A stretch of DNA of 64,000 nt from Mesodorylaimus sp. YZB2_4. Taxonomy: Eukaryota > Nematoda > Enoplea > Dorylaimida > Dorylaimidae. A program made the translations under genes and the position numbers. Shown here in pieces: positions 23,795 through 35,750 of this stretch (positions are counted from its first letter, which is position 1; each line of letters starts with the position of its first letter). The notes below the pieces were generated by a model. It did not search any database, was not told the DNA's origin, and saw only the letters and a list, made by a program, of their open reading frames with translations. The stretch covers positions 1 to 64,000 of the forward strand of contig JASANH010001530.1 of the NCBI GenBank assembly GCA_030248295.1, given 5' to 3'.

Positions 23795-26066
23795 TCATGG
23801 ACCAGAAGGTTCTCTATGAAGCCAGTATTTCTCAGATTGCATTTCTATAAGACGAGATACCGTGCGATCGATGGCGAAGATTTCTTCCATTCCAGTAAAG
23901 ATACTGGCACTTGCGTTTGGGTCGTTCTGGGCGATTTTCAAATCATCCATCAGCAGTCGCTGTTGGTCAGTGACCGCTTCCTTTGCGGCGGAAGTCGAGT
24001 CGAACTTGAACAACTGATCGGGATGAACCGGTGCTGAGCATACGACTCGAACCTGGAATAGGTAAACATGTCTACCTAGCGTCAAAGGCCCACCCAGAGA
24101 ATGCACGAGAAGACAATGAGAACAATGTGCCTACCTTATGATCGTAGAACGTATCAATCATCGTGATGAACCGCCTCGCCTCGCCTAACTGGTGCATTGC
24201 AAACACGGGGATGCCCCGTATCAGCACTGTGTGGAAGACTTGACTGAGCACGATATAGTCACTGGCGCCCAAAGGACGCGCACACAGCTCGTCAAAATTC
24301 GAATCCAGAACACCCCCGCAAGCAGTCTCCACTTCCAACCGACGACCAAATACATCCAACGTCCGCGATCGTACCACTGGAACACACTGACACATACTTC
24401 AGTACAAGAAAGCCAACCGAAGAAGGTACAAATCCATACCATCCGTTTCACGACTAGCCAACTTTTTAAATATTTTGTCCAATTCCTCATTAGTATCCTT
24501 TTCTTGCCCGACAAAAAATAGCTGCCCAGCAGCTAGCCGAGATGCCCGGCGATAATCGATGCCCGAATCCAAGCAAACGCAATCGCAATGCTCCTGAAAT
24601 CTGAACATACTATTCCCTTTTACCTAATCATATACAACCACCATACCTTTAGGACATCGATGAAAGGTAGAAAATTACTTCTTTGCAATCCATGCTTGTA
24701 CAGCTCATCGGGGGGCCTATTGCTGGTGGCCACGATGATGATACCGCGTTTCCACAATTCTGAGAACAGCCGTTTCAAGATCATGGCATCGGCGATATCA
24801 GTAACTTGAAATTCGTCGAAGCACAGCAACCACGCTCTATCGAGTATAATATCAGCCACGGGTGGAATCGGATCGAAGAACTTTGCATTCGGATCGCGCG
24901 GGGTATTCACTTTCACGTCGTGTATAACTACAACCAGTCACGTTCCATTCATGTAAAGCACCAGGAACAAACCCATGGCTTACTCTTATGCACTTTGTTC
25001 ATAAAGGCGTGAAAATGAACTCGTTCTTTCGAAATTGTTGGGCAGCAATTGTGGAATAAATCCATGAGCATCGTTTTACCGCAACCTCAAAAAAAACGAA
25101 AAAGTACTGGATGATCAAATGTGATGGGAGGCTGGACAAGCAAAGCAAAAGTAAGCACTACCCACCAACCTACGCTGCCGTACAGGTAAATTCCTTTCGG
25201 TTGTTTCTTTTCCTTCCGCATCATCGATTCCGGGATAAATCGTTTCAACAGCTAGAAAGGCCGAAACAAATTATGAGATCCCGATCATTGATTTGGTAAC
25301 TCAGCTAACAGGCGCGTATAATATACGTCACCGAAACGACTATTCAAAACAGCAAAAAAGACATAGCCAATAAACCTAATGCAATCAGAAAAACGGAGTG
25401 TATCCGCCCGCCCATTGACTTACCCGGGTACCCCAGTAGTATGAAGGCACCACGGATTTTGGAGACACTGGTGATTTTAGCAGACGCTGAGGCTTTTTTG
25501 ACACCAGGGGATTTTCAAGATGAAAGACACAACTCAGTTATCTCATAGTTTCTGCTCGTCCAGTGAAAAGCGACTTTTTCAAAACGCAAATAAAATTTAA
25601 AGAAAACCTTCCAAAGTTTTAAGATTAGGCAACTTTTTCAATCCGATTAAAAAACGGATACTCGGCATGGATATCATATCCTACCTAGTCTCCCCAATAG
25701 CAGCCCCATGCAAACCCGTTTTCTCCCTAATAGGGGAATGCTAGATTCGTTGCCCGTTCTAGCTTACCGAGGTAATAGCGCCTGACGTCGGCGGCGAATA
25801 TTTACTAATTTCGATAGAAAGTTTCTCAAATCGGTCGATCAGACGTAATTGATATTCGTCTCGTTCCAGGAGACCGGCTGCTACGCGTCGTTCGTATTCA
25901 TGGCGAGGGGTAATACGAATCTCTGAAATTAGCAGAATACAAATACCCGCCACACAAGTAGAACATGCTTACCGTCACAAAATGGACGAACGAGTATCTG
26001 GCTACGGCTACTTTGCAATGGAGTATGAAAACATCGTAACGTCAAACGTACTTTCATGGTCCGCAT
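23795..26066 (-). CDS. AFG1/LACE1 mitochondrial AAA-type ATPase
   Basis: Seen: start ATG at 26066 ([18 protein letters not shown]), an Arg-rich, acid-poor leader fitting mitochondrial import. Exons 26066-25973 and 25922-25767 are followed by a ~515 nt intron; then 25251-25170, 25085-24983, and further exons down to the stop at 23795. The Walker A motif spans an intron: YLYGSVG then [11 protein letters not shown]. Next is [13 protein letters not shown]. Walker B is [19 protein letters not shown], followed by [29 protein letters not shown], and a C-terminal part with [21 protein letters not shown] and [15 protein letters not shown]. Known: AFG1/LACE1 is an inner-membrane AAA ATPase linked to turnover of mitochondrially and nuclear encoded respiratory subunits. 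Length and motif order match the family. It lies head-to-head with the YccV-domain gene, about 610 bases apart. Confidence 0.92.
25252..25766 (-). other. Long second intron of AFG1 gene
   Basis: About 515 nt between the RHEYERRV exon and the [10 protein letters not shown] exon. It is A/T-rich and I see no embedded gene. Confidence 0.6.
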
Positions 26067-26674
26067 CGCTTCGTAATTTACCTAAAGTTGGCATTATCAA
26101 TCACCTCGAATTGATCGATACATAGGTAAGCCCGGAATAAGAAGAAAGGCAAACTCACGACTATTCTGAAACTGTAGCGACCCGAGCACGCCGGCAGAAA
26201 CAGAAGCAGCGTTGACCTACGTTCAAAAAATAGCTACGAGCAAAAAACGCGGCGAAAGCTGTTCCATTCGAACATGCAGGCAGTTTTTGGCATGAATAAG
26301 AAAAGATATCTTTAGACATCGCAGATCTCACGAGACTTATCCCGGTCCCATACTGCGATTTCGACTTCTTGAAATACTGAAGCTTGCATAAGAGAATAAA
26401 GACGGGCGAAAAAAAGCAAGAGGCGCGTATGTATAGTGGGATTCCTGAAATGCACTTTTACCACGTGTGCGTTTGTCTGCTACGAGCGGGAATAATATTT
26501 CAGCTGATCATTTGCTTACACGTCACATTTATTGATGAGCGACGTGGAGGGTGGTCGGTAGCGAAAGCAAGCGGTCGCGGCTCGCTCGGTCATGTTACTC
26601 TTTCTTCGGTCGTAATTGTCGTACAGGTCATAGAAACAAATTTAGCTTCACTTTTCGGTTTTCTTCTTGGCAAA
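26067..26674. other. Divergent promoter region, AFG1 / YccV-domain gene
   Basis: The two genes start back to back, so this region should hold both promoters. The plus strand is open from 26384 into the YccV gene. I chose ATG 26675 because the translated protein becomes family-like only after it. Confidence 0.5.
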
Positions 26675-28911
26675 ATGCCGGATAACTTGGAACCCGAATT
26701 TGATGTTGGAGGGGGTTTCACTCGGCGACATTTCTTTCAACTTTTACTGCTTATGTCCGTTGTGCCAGTGCAATATTTCTTGACTCGGTCCTCGACAGAA
26801 ACATTGCGGTTGTATGAGTTACAAAAGTAAGCTCTTTCTATAAACTTGTGAAAATTATACCAAGGCAGCCTACTGCACAGAAACTGCCTGTTGTAGGTGC
26901 GATACATATGCATGTATTCTGAACTTAGGTAGGTCGCTAGGCCTTGGAAAAGCGTGGATGTTGCTTCCAGCGTAAACTTTCTTTATTTATGTGTGTACAT
27001 ACCGGTTGGAGGCGCAGTGTGGTCTAATTAATCGTCTAATCTCGTGCTCAGGGACTCTATGTACATATGTACTGTAGAATCTGTATAAGTCAAGATTTCT
27101 CGATTACAGTGTTATAACCGGTTTGTCGGAACTGAAAACCAAATATTTCAACATTTCTTATTGGACTAAGCTGTGCACGAGTTTATTGGGCGTTGGAACC
27201 AATCGAGACTCGCCGACCGCCAAATCCATACCCGATGTGATATCGACCGGCCCCCAATCTGGCATGTACGGAAGTAAGTCCTGAAGATGCTCTTTATTTG
27301 CTTACGAGTTGACTAGGCATATTAAAGAAAGTTCGGACCAGAATACAAGGAATATTAAGGACGAATCTGTTGCCCTGATGATGCCAGTCGTAACGTATCC
27401 ATCTCCTACCTGATGCCTAGCCCGATCCGATTCCATCTCATTCCATTTAGATTTATGTACACAGCTGCTGCTGGTGGTTGAAACGGCTGTCACTGCATCA
27501 GAGAAAGCGTTCGAGGCATAGCACGTAAAAGGATGTGCTGTGTTTACTCATCTTGAGAGCCTGCTCTGTTTTAGCTTCAATGGATGTGCGGAGTCCTCGG
27601 CCACCGTTTGTCAAATACCGAATCGGTCAAGTGATCCGACATAAAACGTGGAAATATCGGGGTGTTATTGTCGGCTGGGACGAAAAGGCCAGAGCACCAG
27701 AGGCATGGTTGAATGAAATGCATCCGAAAGAACATCCTGTAAGTCTATGATGAGTGCTTCTGTCGCATCGAGGGATGCAAAAGTGAGCAAATGTGTTGAA
27801 AAATTACTCGGCCAAGCTGGTCTAAATAAGTGAAACTTGCAGTGACTGAAGAATGTGAGAAAGGATTATCCAGCCAGATAAGGTCAGCTTGGTTGACTGT
27901 GAGAGGTGTACAGTTGGCCCCCTAATTGCTTAGATACTTTCATTCCTTGATGATGCCCCGAAATGTTTCAGCTGTTAAGACCAGAGTGACTCGGGCAACT
28001 TCATGACGTTCGCTCACTACGCATTTGCTCATTTGGGCGCGGTCGGTCAGGGTCAATCTTGCAACACTCTGTCATTTATGCACTCGTCCATTGGGGCGTA
28101 CCACATAATACATAATTCACATAATTCTACCAGGGCCCAACCCCTACCCCGAACGAATCTCTTCCTATGATAATATGCTCTGGTCCGTTCGCGTAAGACT
28201 GCTCTAAAAGAGAGAAATCGTCTCAGACGAGCCATCTAACTGAAGTGAGGAATCAGTCAGTGCCCTGGTTGGTTGACACTGTAACATCACATCAGCAGAC
28301 AGATGAACCTCAGACACTTTTGCACGAGCAGTCAGTGCACTGGCTTGTAATGTGCATTTACTTGGCTAATGACTGTATGTCATTCCCGTGTGGGCGGGAT
28401 TGTTATTTCAGTTCAGCGGGCAAGCAGCAGTATCAACTCACAGTCATGTTTGCATCATTGCGTTTGGTTTCTTACAGTATGCTGTATGATTTCTGTCGAT
28501 TAGGTTGAAAATGGGAGAGATGTCATGTTTTTCCTGCGGAAACTCGAGTTATGACTGCTGTAGATGCATTGAGGCACAGATGCACATGAAGCGAACCACC
28601 TATCCTATCAGCACCTGTCTTTGAAACTGATATTGGGGTTCTGACCCTGGGCGCCATATACTGTGGTGGGCGTGATTGCTAATAATTCTCGTTCTTGTTT
28701 TTAGGAATGGAGAAACATGCCGAATTACGCAGTCCTAGTCGATACCAAAGATCGTTTGGCCCCGCAGATTTCATACGTTGTTGAGGACAATATCGAAGTC
28801 ATAACGGGCAAGACGATATTTCATCCGCTAGTTGAGTACTATTTTGAATATTATGATGGGAAGGAATACGTGCCAAGGCCTTGGTTCAAGAACGTTTATC
28901 CCCACGATTGA
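26675..28911 (+). CDS. Membrane-anchored YccV/HspQ-like (hemimethylated-DNA-binding domain) protein
   Basis: Seen: four exons, 26675-about 26826, about 27110-27271, about 27573-27737 and about 28705-28911. The start MPDNLEPEFDVGGGF precedes a single hydrophobic segment (HFFQLLLLMSVVPVQYFL), then a linker. The YccV core follows: FVKYRIGQVIRHKTWKYRG, VIVGWDEKARAPEAWLNEMH, PNYAVLVDTKDR, YVVEDNIEVITG and HPLVEYYFEYYDGKEYVPRPW. The stop is at 28909-28911, giving about 225 residues. Known: the domain is shared by bacterial HspQ/YccV and the C-terminus of animal FBXO21. In bacteria HspQ binds hemimethylated oriC DNA and modulates Lon protease. Inference: the anchored single-domain form acts at a membrane, so a DNA-binding role is not implied. 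The neighbouring AFG1 is a mitochondrial proteostasis gene, but coordination is speculative. Confidence 0.82.
27738..28704 (+). other. Long third intron of YccV-domain gene
   Basis: An intron of nearly 1 kb from GTAAGT to TTTTTAG. I see no clear gene or repeat in it. Confidence 0.6.
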
Positions 28912-29792
28912 CCAGCCATCTTAACCATGTTTTGCCATAGGGTTCATGTATACACAGGATACGGGTCGTAGTTGGTCGCCAGAGGCGAGTTCTTGCTTTC
29001 TGAGAAGCCTTTCGAGAACGAACCAGTGTGTATAAACGCTTTATATTTCACGGGTGGTATAGTCCTGCTGCCAAGTATTTGTTGTGTGCCCCTCTGCGGC
29101 ATCAACACCTGTTTTTCTTGGCTTGTGGAGAGGCAGGGAATGGTAGTCGTCTGCGAGTGAGCTGCCATAGAAAAGAGGTGAAGCAAGCATGTACAATCTG
29201 AGGGAGCAGTCCGTACAAGAACTCGGCAAGTTCACAGTGTAAACAACAATTTCATAACGAGCGTTTGCGTGAGGAAAACTTCGCTGTGCCATGTGCTGGA
29301 TATTGTGGGCAGGCTTACGTGGTCGGCATTTTCTGGTCAGATTCAATAGTAACATCAGACTGTAAGTTGGTGTGTAGACAAAGCAAACGGTTGACACTGA
29401 CCACGCGTGAATAGGATGTGTACACTTCATCATATCATCAGGGATAAAGCCATCGAATATCGACAGACCGATGACCGTGCCGCACCAACCTGGCTATCCA
29501 TGGTTTACTATGTACTGCAAGACCTGGCTGAACGAGTCACTCAAAGGATGTTACATCACTCCGATTGTGGGAAAGTCACTTTTTCGTTGTTTCTGGATGA
29601 TCAAGCCACCTGGGACACACAGCTTCACTTCATTGGGCTGAATCAGTGGAGGGAAGGTGGTCGGTTGGATGCTCTCATAGGCTGGTTTCTCCGCCGTCCA
29701 TACCTCCGCGTATTCACTAAATAGGACAGACACTGTCAGTGCAATACCTCGAATCCATGAGTCTTCGGCCTACAATGGTGGTTTGCGGAAAC

Positions 29793-29885
29793 CTCGCCCC
29801 CGCATTCCGCACCTCATATCTCGCACTCTTAATTTGCCCGCCACGTTTCGCCATTGCAACGTTTCGGCTCTGCTTTTCAAGTCGG
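29793..29885 (+). repeat. Degenerate C-rich array, second copy
   Basis: It opens GGAAACCTCGCCCCCGC and continues with CTCGCAC, AATTTGCCCGCC, GTTTCGCC and GTTTCGGC units, like the array at 2396-2500. Confidence 0.45.
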
Positions 29886-30332
29886 TCATCATTGGATACG
29901 CAGATGTTGTGCTCAAGAGTGAAGGCAGAAGTGACAAGACGCCTCAGGGGTACTGCATGGTTGCGTGGCTATATGCTCCTGGACTATTTCCTTGTAAGCG
30001 GGGACGCACTCTGACGTGAGAGCCTAACAGCAAAGGGTGGACATGGACAGCTGGGTTGCATGTAGATTGTCGCCTGGTAAATTGAGTTGACTTTGAGAGT
30101 GCCTAGTGCGGGACTGAGGAATGGAGAGGGGTCATAGTACTATGAGCGAGCTAGTTCGAAACAAGCAGATGGTCTACTGATCTTTGTGTCATTAATTTGG
30201 TGGATAATAATGCTGCCCTGGGTTCAATGTAGCCAACTACAGTGGCTCCAAGAATTCATGTGAACTATAACTCATGCTTTCTTCAGGAAAAATGGTTTTG
30301 CGGATTATAACGCCATGTGCACTAAGCTTGAG

Positions 30333-30445
30333 TGGGCGAAACGAACCAGGGGTGAAAAGCCAGGAAGCGAAATGCGGCGGGGGCGAATTGTGATTGGGCA
30401 AAATGTGCCAGCTAAATGTTGGTGGGGCGAAGTTTCCTAATCACA
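30333..30445 (-). repeat. Degenerate C-rich array, third copy (inverted)
   Basis: On the minus strand it opens GGAAACTTCGCCCCACC and contains CAATTCGCCCCCGCC and GTTTCGCCCAC, matching the other two arrays. Confidence 0.5.
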
Positions 30446-31895
30446 CAATGGGTACTTATCGACATGTGGGGTACGGCATCGCCCGTGCCTAAAGTAATGG
30501 TCAAGACCGTCCAGACGTGACCCAGTATCTACATAGTTAGACTGGAACAACCTGCTTCCGCAACCAGTAGTTCTATCAAATACCCTTACTTGCAGTAGTC
30601 GTAGTCCAATCCTGCTCCATTCCTCCTCGCATCTTGTCGTCCACCGTTCGAATTCATAGCAGTCGCGTTCAACTGAACCGAAACCGCGCGCTAGTACTTA
30701 CTGTTAAAGACAGTGGTCGTTCCAACGCAGCTTTACCAGTACGTGCACAGTGTAAATAGAGAGCAGTCTACAGGCCAGGGCGATTAAGATTTCAATGCCA
30801 ACCTTCTCACAGCCGAGTCCAACGCTCCAGTGACAGATGTGTATTTTGAGTTTGACTCGAATGGTTTAACGTATTATTTATTTGCGCAGCGTCCATGGGC
30901 GAGCCGTGTATGACTATATTTAGATGCCGCGTTCTTGCCCGGGGCGAACTGCGAGTGTTTTTGCGCCACAATTGCCTTCAGTTAACCGTCTTATGAACAA
31001 CGCACAGTAACTGCGAGAAACCAACTATTTTATATGCTTTGGTATGCCAGAAATGTGACATCAAAAAGTGAAAGAATGAGAAAATGTGAATAACAAATCA
31101 GAAGTTGGAAGACGTTGAGACAAGGTGGGCCTGTACTGCTCCTTTTATCTTTACGACTTCAAAGGTGGTCCACACCTCGGACCAGCATTATGGATTGGTT
31201 GAGGCATTGCTTGGCAAGACCTGGCCCACCAGAGCCTATCTTACGAGTTAGTACTGTCATGTGCTTGTTGACGAGCAAGCGTCAATGGACATTTATCATG
31301 AGTCCAAGTGAAGAAGAAAAACTCAATCGGATTGGAGCCTCGGGCACAATGATACGCATTTTGTAAAGTCATACCCTAACAGTTCTCCGCCCTGCAGCGG
31401 CAGTCTTTAGTGATATTGTAGTGGGGTGGCTGCCTTTTGACCGCTCCTGACGCACCTACAGGAGAGTCATAAACCCATCGAGGTGACGCCTAATCTCCTA
31501 TCACTTAGGAGCCTTTCTAAAACATTTAATTGAAATCCCACTCCCGCGTTATTTTCTCCCGATATAGAGCCATTCAGCCTGTGCCCATTGACGTCTAACA
31601 ACTGTTCACGACGTGGCGATTACTGTAGACTTGGGCGGCAGTGGTAGGTGCTGGTATATTGTAATGAAAATAACTTTGTTTTTTCTGCGCATCATAGCTG
31701 TGTCACAAGCTGGCCTAACTACAGGCTGACTCTGACTACAAACAACTTTATAAAACAACGCATCGGAAATTTTTTCATGTGCTCTTGTGTTTTGGCAGAT
31801 GCTAGAGTTCACATGCACGATGTATAGGATCATGGTGGCATGCAGAGCGGTACTAATGGTCAGGAGATGGCGTAGCGGATTTCCCCTCCAGAATC

Positions 31896-32069
31896 AGTCT
31901 TATCTTCTTCCGCGCCTTGGACCTCGGTAAGCCGCGCAGACGAAAGGATGTTCATGATGGAGTCGTAACTGCTCCAATAGAACTCGTGGGAGGTGATCGC
32001 TGCCCCATACGCCTGGTCAGCGTATCCGCCCTGAGCGAGTAGTCGACTCACGATCAGCAGAGCTGAAAG
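31896..32069 (-). pseudogene. Decayed copy of the terminal exon of the DDHD phospholipase gene
   Basis: Seen: on the minus strand CCTTTCAG, CTCTGC and ACTACTCGCTCAGG line up with the intact last exon at 2132-2306. The translated core AYGAAITSHEFYWSSYDS matches AYWAAITAHESYWSSHDT, followed by INIL-type and SS residues. Single-base indels shift the frame in the first 70 bases. The C-terminal end has diverged and the upstream lipase exons are absent. Inference: a broken duplicate, retaining the DDHD His and Asp only by remaining similarity. It lies next to the third SLC17 gene, as the intact DDHD gene lies next to paralogue A. Confidence 0.8.
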
Positions 32070-32862
32070 GCCAGGTGCTATGACATATCGCCGTGCTCGC
32101 TGCACTCACATTGATTTGGAGGCAAGTTGATATGCGAACAGTCAGTCATCATTGTGAGCAGTCAGCGAACAGTAGGAAAGGCAAGATATACTGCAGACTA
32201 AGGCAGGCATCGGCAGAGATGGTTATAGTGTAAGCGGTCAGTCTGATATCCCAAGAGCTTCCCTGCTGTCATATCGATACAATCAGCGCTCTTTCCACTC
32301 ACTACATGCCACTTTAAGCGTCGTCAATCTCGTCCCAATCGTGCCACAATCTTCTGGCGGCTTAGACTCGCATTGTAAAAGTTGTATGCCGTGTTTGATC
32401 CGATCTGTCAGCTTCTGCAATTACCTGATCGATGTCATTATGTTCTATCATGTTGTAAGCCTATATATGCTACTCGGTAGAGCTAATGCCCCATTCATAA
32501 GCACGCCACCTAAAAGGTTGAAGAAGTCAAAGCCTCGTACGCCTCAAGCATTGCTGCAGCGCATGCGGAAGGTACTCAGGCTACGAACCTTTCGAACTCC
32601 CTACGTAGGTTGAAGCAGTCAAAACCGTTCAGCTTATCTTAACGCGCCCCTAAAACTCCCTGCCTGCAATAACACCAGACTAGTCTTTTTAAGAAAAGCA
32701 CCTTAGTGAAGGCAGCAAACAAATAAGGTCAATTTCTTGGAGCTATAGAAAGCAAGCCGATTTTGGCTGCCTCTCTAGTGTCTATCTGTCCCAGGTCTAA
32801 CATTGCGACATTATAACGCTCTCACGATCAGTCACGTTCTTGGCCACCTGAAGGTTGTATCC
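32070..32862. other. Gap upstream of SLC17 paralogue C
   Basis: No supported gene. An upstream in-frame ATG at 32803 could extend the SLC17 start by 20 codons, but that extension is not conserved among the paralogues. Confidence 0.5.
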
Positions 32863-35023
32863 ATGAAGAGGATAGGCTACCGTCATTTTCTGGTCATGTT
32901 GGTATTTACGGGCATAGTTATCACGTACATGCTTAGAGTTAACCTGAGCGTAGCTATCCTGGCCATGGTCAATAACACTGCTCTTGCCGAGAGAGAAAAA
33001 TCATCACTGAATGGATCTGAGACCTCGATAACTTCGACCACCCTTGACAAATGCACTGCCGCTGCGTCAAAGAATTCTACTATGGTAAGAGGTCCCTGGC
33101 TTCAAAAATTTTCCTGGGAAAAGCAAACTTTTTAGGTTCGAGATGGTCCATTCCTATGGGATGCCAAAACGCGAGGGCTCATTTTAGGCTCATTTTTCTA
33201 TGGCTACATCGTAACTGAACTGCCGGGTGGCTGGCTATCTTACAAGTTTGGAGGTACGTGCATCAGACCAGGCCTCCATTGGACAGCATCGCACTTTTGG
33301 TGTCTTTTTAGGAAAATGGGTTTTTACAGTGGGTATGCTTTGGACGGCCATATTCACGTTGCTGACCCCGTTGACCGCTCACTTGGACTTGCCCTTGCTT
33401 ATTATTATTCGGATCTTCGAAGGCTTAGGAGAAGTAAACTGGGCACTATGACCCGCCTGTCGTGTCCTGACTCTATAGGACCGGTTGCTATTACAGGGTT
33501 TTGTATTCCCATGTGTGCATGGACTGTTTGCTCAATGGTAGGGCTTGACACTTTTGATTTGTCAGTCGTATCTACGAGTATTGTGTTCTTGGACAGGGTG
33601 CCGCCAAAAGAACGTGCTGCAGTGCCGTCGCTCATATTCGCAAGTATGGTTCTGTCTTGACGATGTCCCAGATTATATGAGATGCTGCAGTAGGAGCAGT
33701 GTGTACATTTCAGGTGGCGGGTTGGGCACAGTTATCGCTTTTCCATTGTCTGCATCACTGTGCAATTCGGAAATAGGTTGGCCTATGGTATTCTATGTCT
33801 TCGGTATGCAGTTCCTAAACAGGATCCAATGGTATGATAGTATCCTCTCTTTCTGAAAAGGAGCGCTTGGCGTGATATGGTGCCTTGTCTGGACTATTTT
33901 CGGGAGCGACACACCAGCGTCTAGTCGTTGGATCGGTGATGATGAGCGTCAATATATCGAGCAATCACTGGCTGACACAATTGTGGTCGAGGTAGGCAAA
34001 CCTTTGAGAATTTAGGAAGGCCATGTACAATGTCCCCTTTAGGAAAGACCATCATGTGCATCAGTGCCATGGTCCGCCATTGCAAGGTCTCCAGCCGCAT
34101 GGTCCATAATGATCAGCATCATGTCGCACACGTGGGGATTCTATACACTGGTAACGTTGATGCCTACGTACTTCAAGGATGTTCTGCATTTGGATCTGTC
34201 TGAGGTGTGTCTCCCATAAGCAACGCAAGCTGTTTGAACGCTCTTCTACTCTACTGTAGAATGGCTTCTACTCGGCCCTACCTTATGTCTGCACCGTGGT
34301 CGTCTCCATAGCCATTGGGCCCATAACGGATTCTTTGATAGCCCGCCGTGTCTTCTCCGTGACAGTGGCTCGGAAACTGATGGATGCTATTGGTAAATCA
34401 GGAAACGTGGCTGCATGCAGTTCACGAATATTGTTTCAGGCCATACACTGCCCGGCATCTTCCTCCTTCTTTCAACTGCAATCGGTTGCAACGATAAAGC
34501 GGCAGTAGTGCTTATATGCCTTGCAGTAGCCTCGGAGGGATTTGTTGGAGCTGGATCCTTTGCCAACAATCTGGATTTGGCTGGGAGGTTCGCAGGTGAG
34601 CATCTCAGAATGTCTGAGATACTGTGGATTTGTGCTGCCAGGTTATCTGAGCCTTTTCAGGTGTTACTTTTGGCATCGTCAACACGATCAGTAGTGTATG
34701 TGGTGTCGTCGCGCCCTATGTGGCTGGTGCTATCACGCAAAACGACGTGAGTGCTTGATAAATTCAATCAATACCTCATCGCCCATGGAACAACTAGATT
34801 TTTATAGCCTTCGGTCGTCGGCTGGAGATACGTTTTTGGCATTGCTGCCGCATTTTACTGGGTCGCGACTCTGATGTTTGTTCTTTTCTCACGTGGAGAA
34901 ACGGCTGAGTGGGCGCTAGCTGAACCAAGAGAAGTTGAAGAGAAGCAATTAAAAGCTAAAGTGGTGCCTAAAGAAGTGACGCCTGCGAAAGAAATGTGGT
35001 CACTAAAGAACCTAGATCATTAG
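32863..35023 (+). CDS. SLC17-family anion transporter (sialin/VGLUT-like), paralogue C
   Basis: Seen: twelve exons mirroring paralogues A and B but on the other strand, starting [17 protein letters not shown] at 32863 and ending at TAG 35021-35023. Landmarks: [19 protein letters not shown], an Asn-glycosylation-rich loop (NGS, NST), [106 protein letters not shown] and [18 protein letters not shown] longer K/E-rich tail follows. All exon joins keep phase and I see no stop. Odd: the triad region reads ERAAVPS where A and B have ERTRMPA, and TM10-region CNDKAAVV has a charged Asp-Lys where A and B have a CNMT-type start, so substrate handling may differ. Known family role: proton- or voltage-driven organic anion transport in vesicles or lysosomes. 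Confidence 0.91.
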
Positions 35024-35325
35024 ACCTGGTAGTGTCAAAGCATAGCACGTACAGTAGTGTCATCTGTCATAATTTATCTACAGTAGAATATCAATAGTCG
35101 CGTAGACGCTTCAAAGACTGGACCTGCCGCTTATAACAATACGTTAGGCAAAGTTTTATTGGAGCCGAACTCCAACAAATCGGAGAAAAGCGATCAGTGT
35201 TTGTTGTGTGTTTGCTGGGTTATGACAATCAAGAAGCCTACGACCTATCTAGAAGAGATGCATGCCATACTGCGGCAGGTGCGAGAAGATTCTAAGCTGA
35301 TAACAATAAATCACAAACAGTCGCC
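35024..35325. other. Gap between SLC17 paralogue C and small heat-shock gene A
   Basis: This is the shared 3' region of two convergent genes. TTTATT at 35155-35160 is AATAAA on the minus strand, a plausible polyadenylation signal for the heat-shock gene. Confidence 0.5.
35155..35160 (-). promoter_or_regulatory. Candidate polyadenylation signal for small heat-shock gene A
   Basis: AATAAA on the minus strand, about 165 bases past the stop at 35326. Confidence 0.45.
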
Positions 35326-35750
35326 CTAAAATTTCTTCTTAGAAGCCGTGATTTGCAGTCTGCCGTCGTTCTTCACATTGGACTTCAGCGAGTGCAGGTC
35401 GACGTCAGGTGGCAACTTGTAGGTGCGATGGATTTCTCTCGGAGTGCGGCCTTGGCCCTGATCCTTGACGCAATGGACGACCAATTCGTCGTTCATTATT
35501 TTAACCTAGGAGATGAGGAAAGTTAGATCACTTAGCATGAGCTTAGAAAAGCAGTCAAGGGCAAGCATGCGTCCAGTTGGACCGACGTGAGTGAGTCCTG
35601 ACGACTATATCTTACCTCGATCTCGTTGGGCTTGAAATGCGGTACCTCCAAGTCAGCCTCGAAAGAGCGCGCATCGTTCTTCAGCCAGACCAAACCATCG
35701 TTCTTGGCCAACGGCCAGTCCCAAGTGTCAGAAGAGCGGCGTCCCTCCAT
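35326..35750 (-). CDS. Small heat-shock protein, HSP-12-type alpha-crystallin (A)
   Basis: Seen: two exons, 35750-35616 and 35505-35326, total 315 nt, 104 residues. The N-terminus is MEGRRSSDTWDWPLAKNDG, then a crystallin core SFEADLEVPHFKPNEIE, VKIMNDELVVHC, TPREIHRTYKLPPDVD and LKSNVKNDGRLQITA, ending SKKKF. The very short N-arm and almost absent C-tail are the hallmarks of the nematode HSP-12 class rather than the 16-20 kDa class. Known: HSP-12 proteins form small oligomers and are weak or specialised chaperones; C. elegans members are linked to stress and lifespan. The splice falls in the same place as in the second copy at 45.9 kb. A TATA box lies upstream at 35848-35855. Confidence 0.93.

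Larger units (their letters stand above)
28912..31859. other. Gene-poor 3 kb stretch
   Basis: No ORF here has recognisable domain content; the longest plus-strand frames (29407-29724, 29739-30019, 31115-31366) look random. Two copies of the C-rich degenerate array lie at about 29793-29885 (+) and 30333-30445 (-). Confidence 0.5.

Noticed and set aside
31300-31366. Frame with SEEEK resembling the DDHD linker
   Set aside because: The similarity is on the opposite strand to the DDHD relic and is limited to a few acidic/basic residues.
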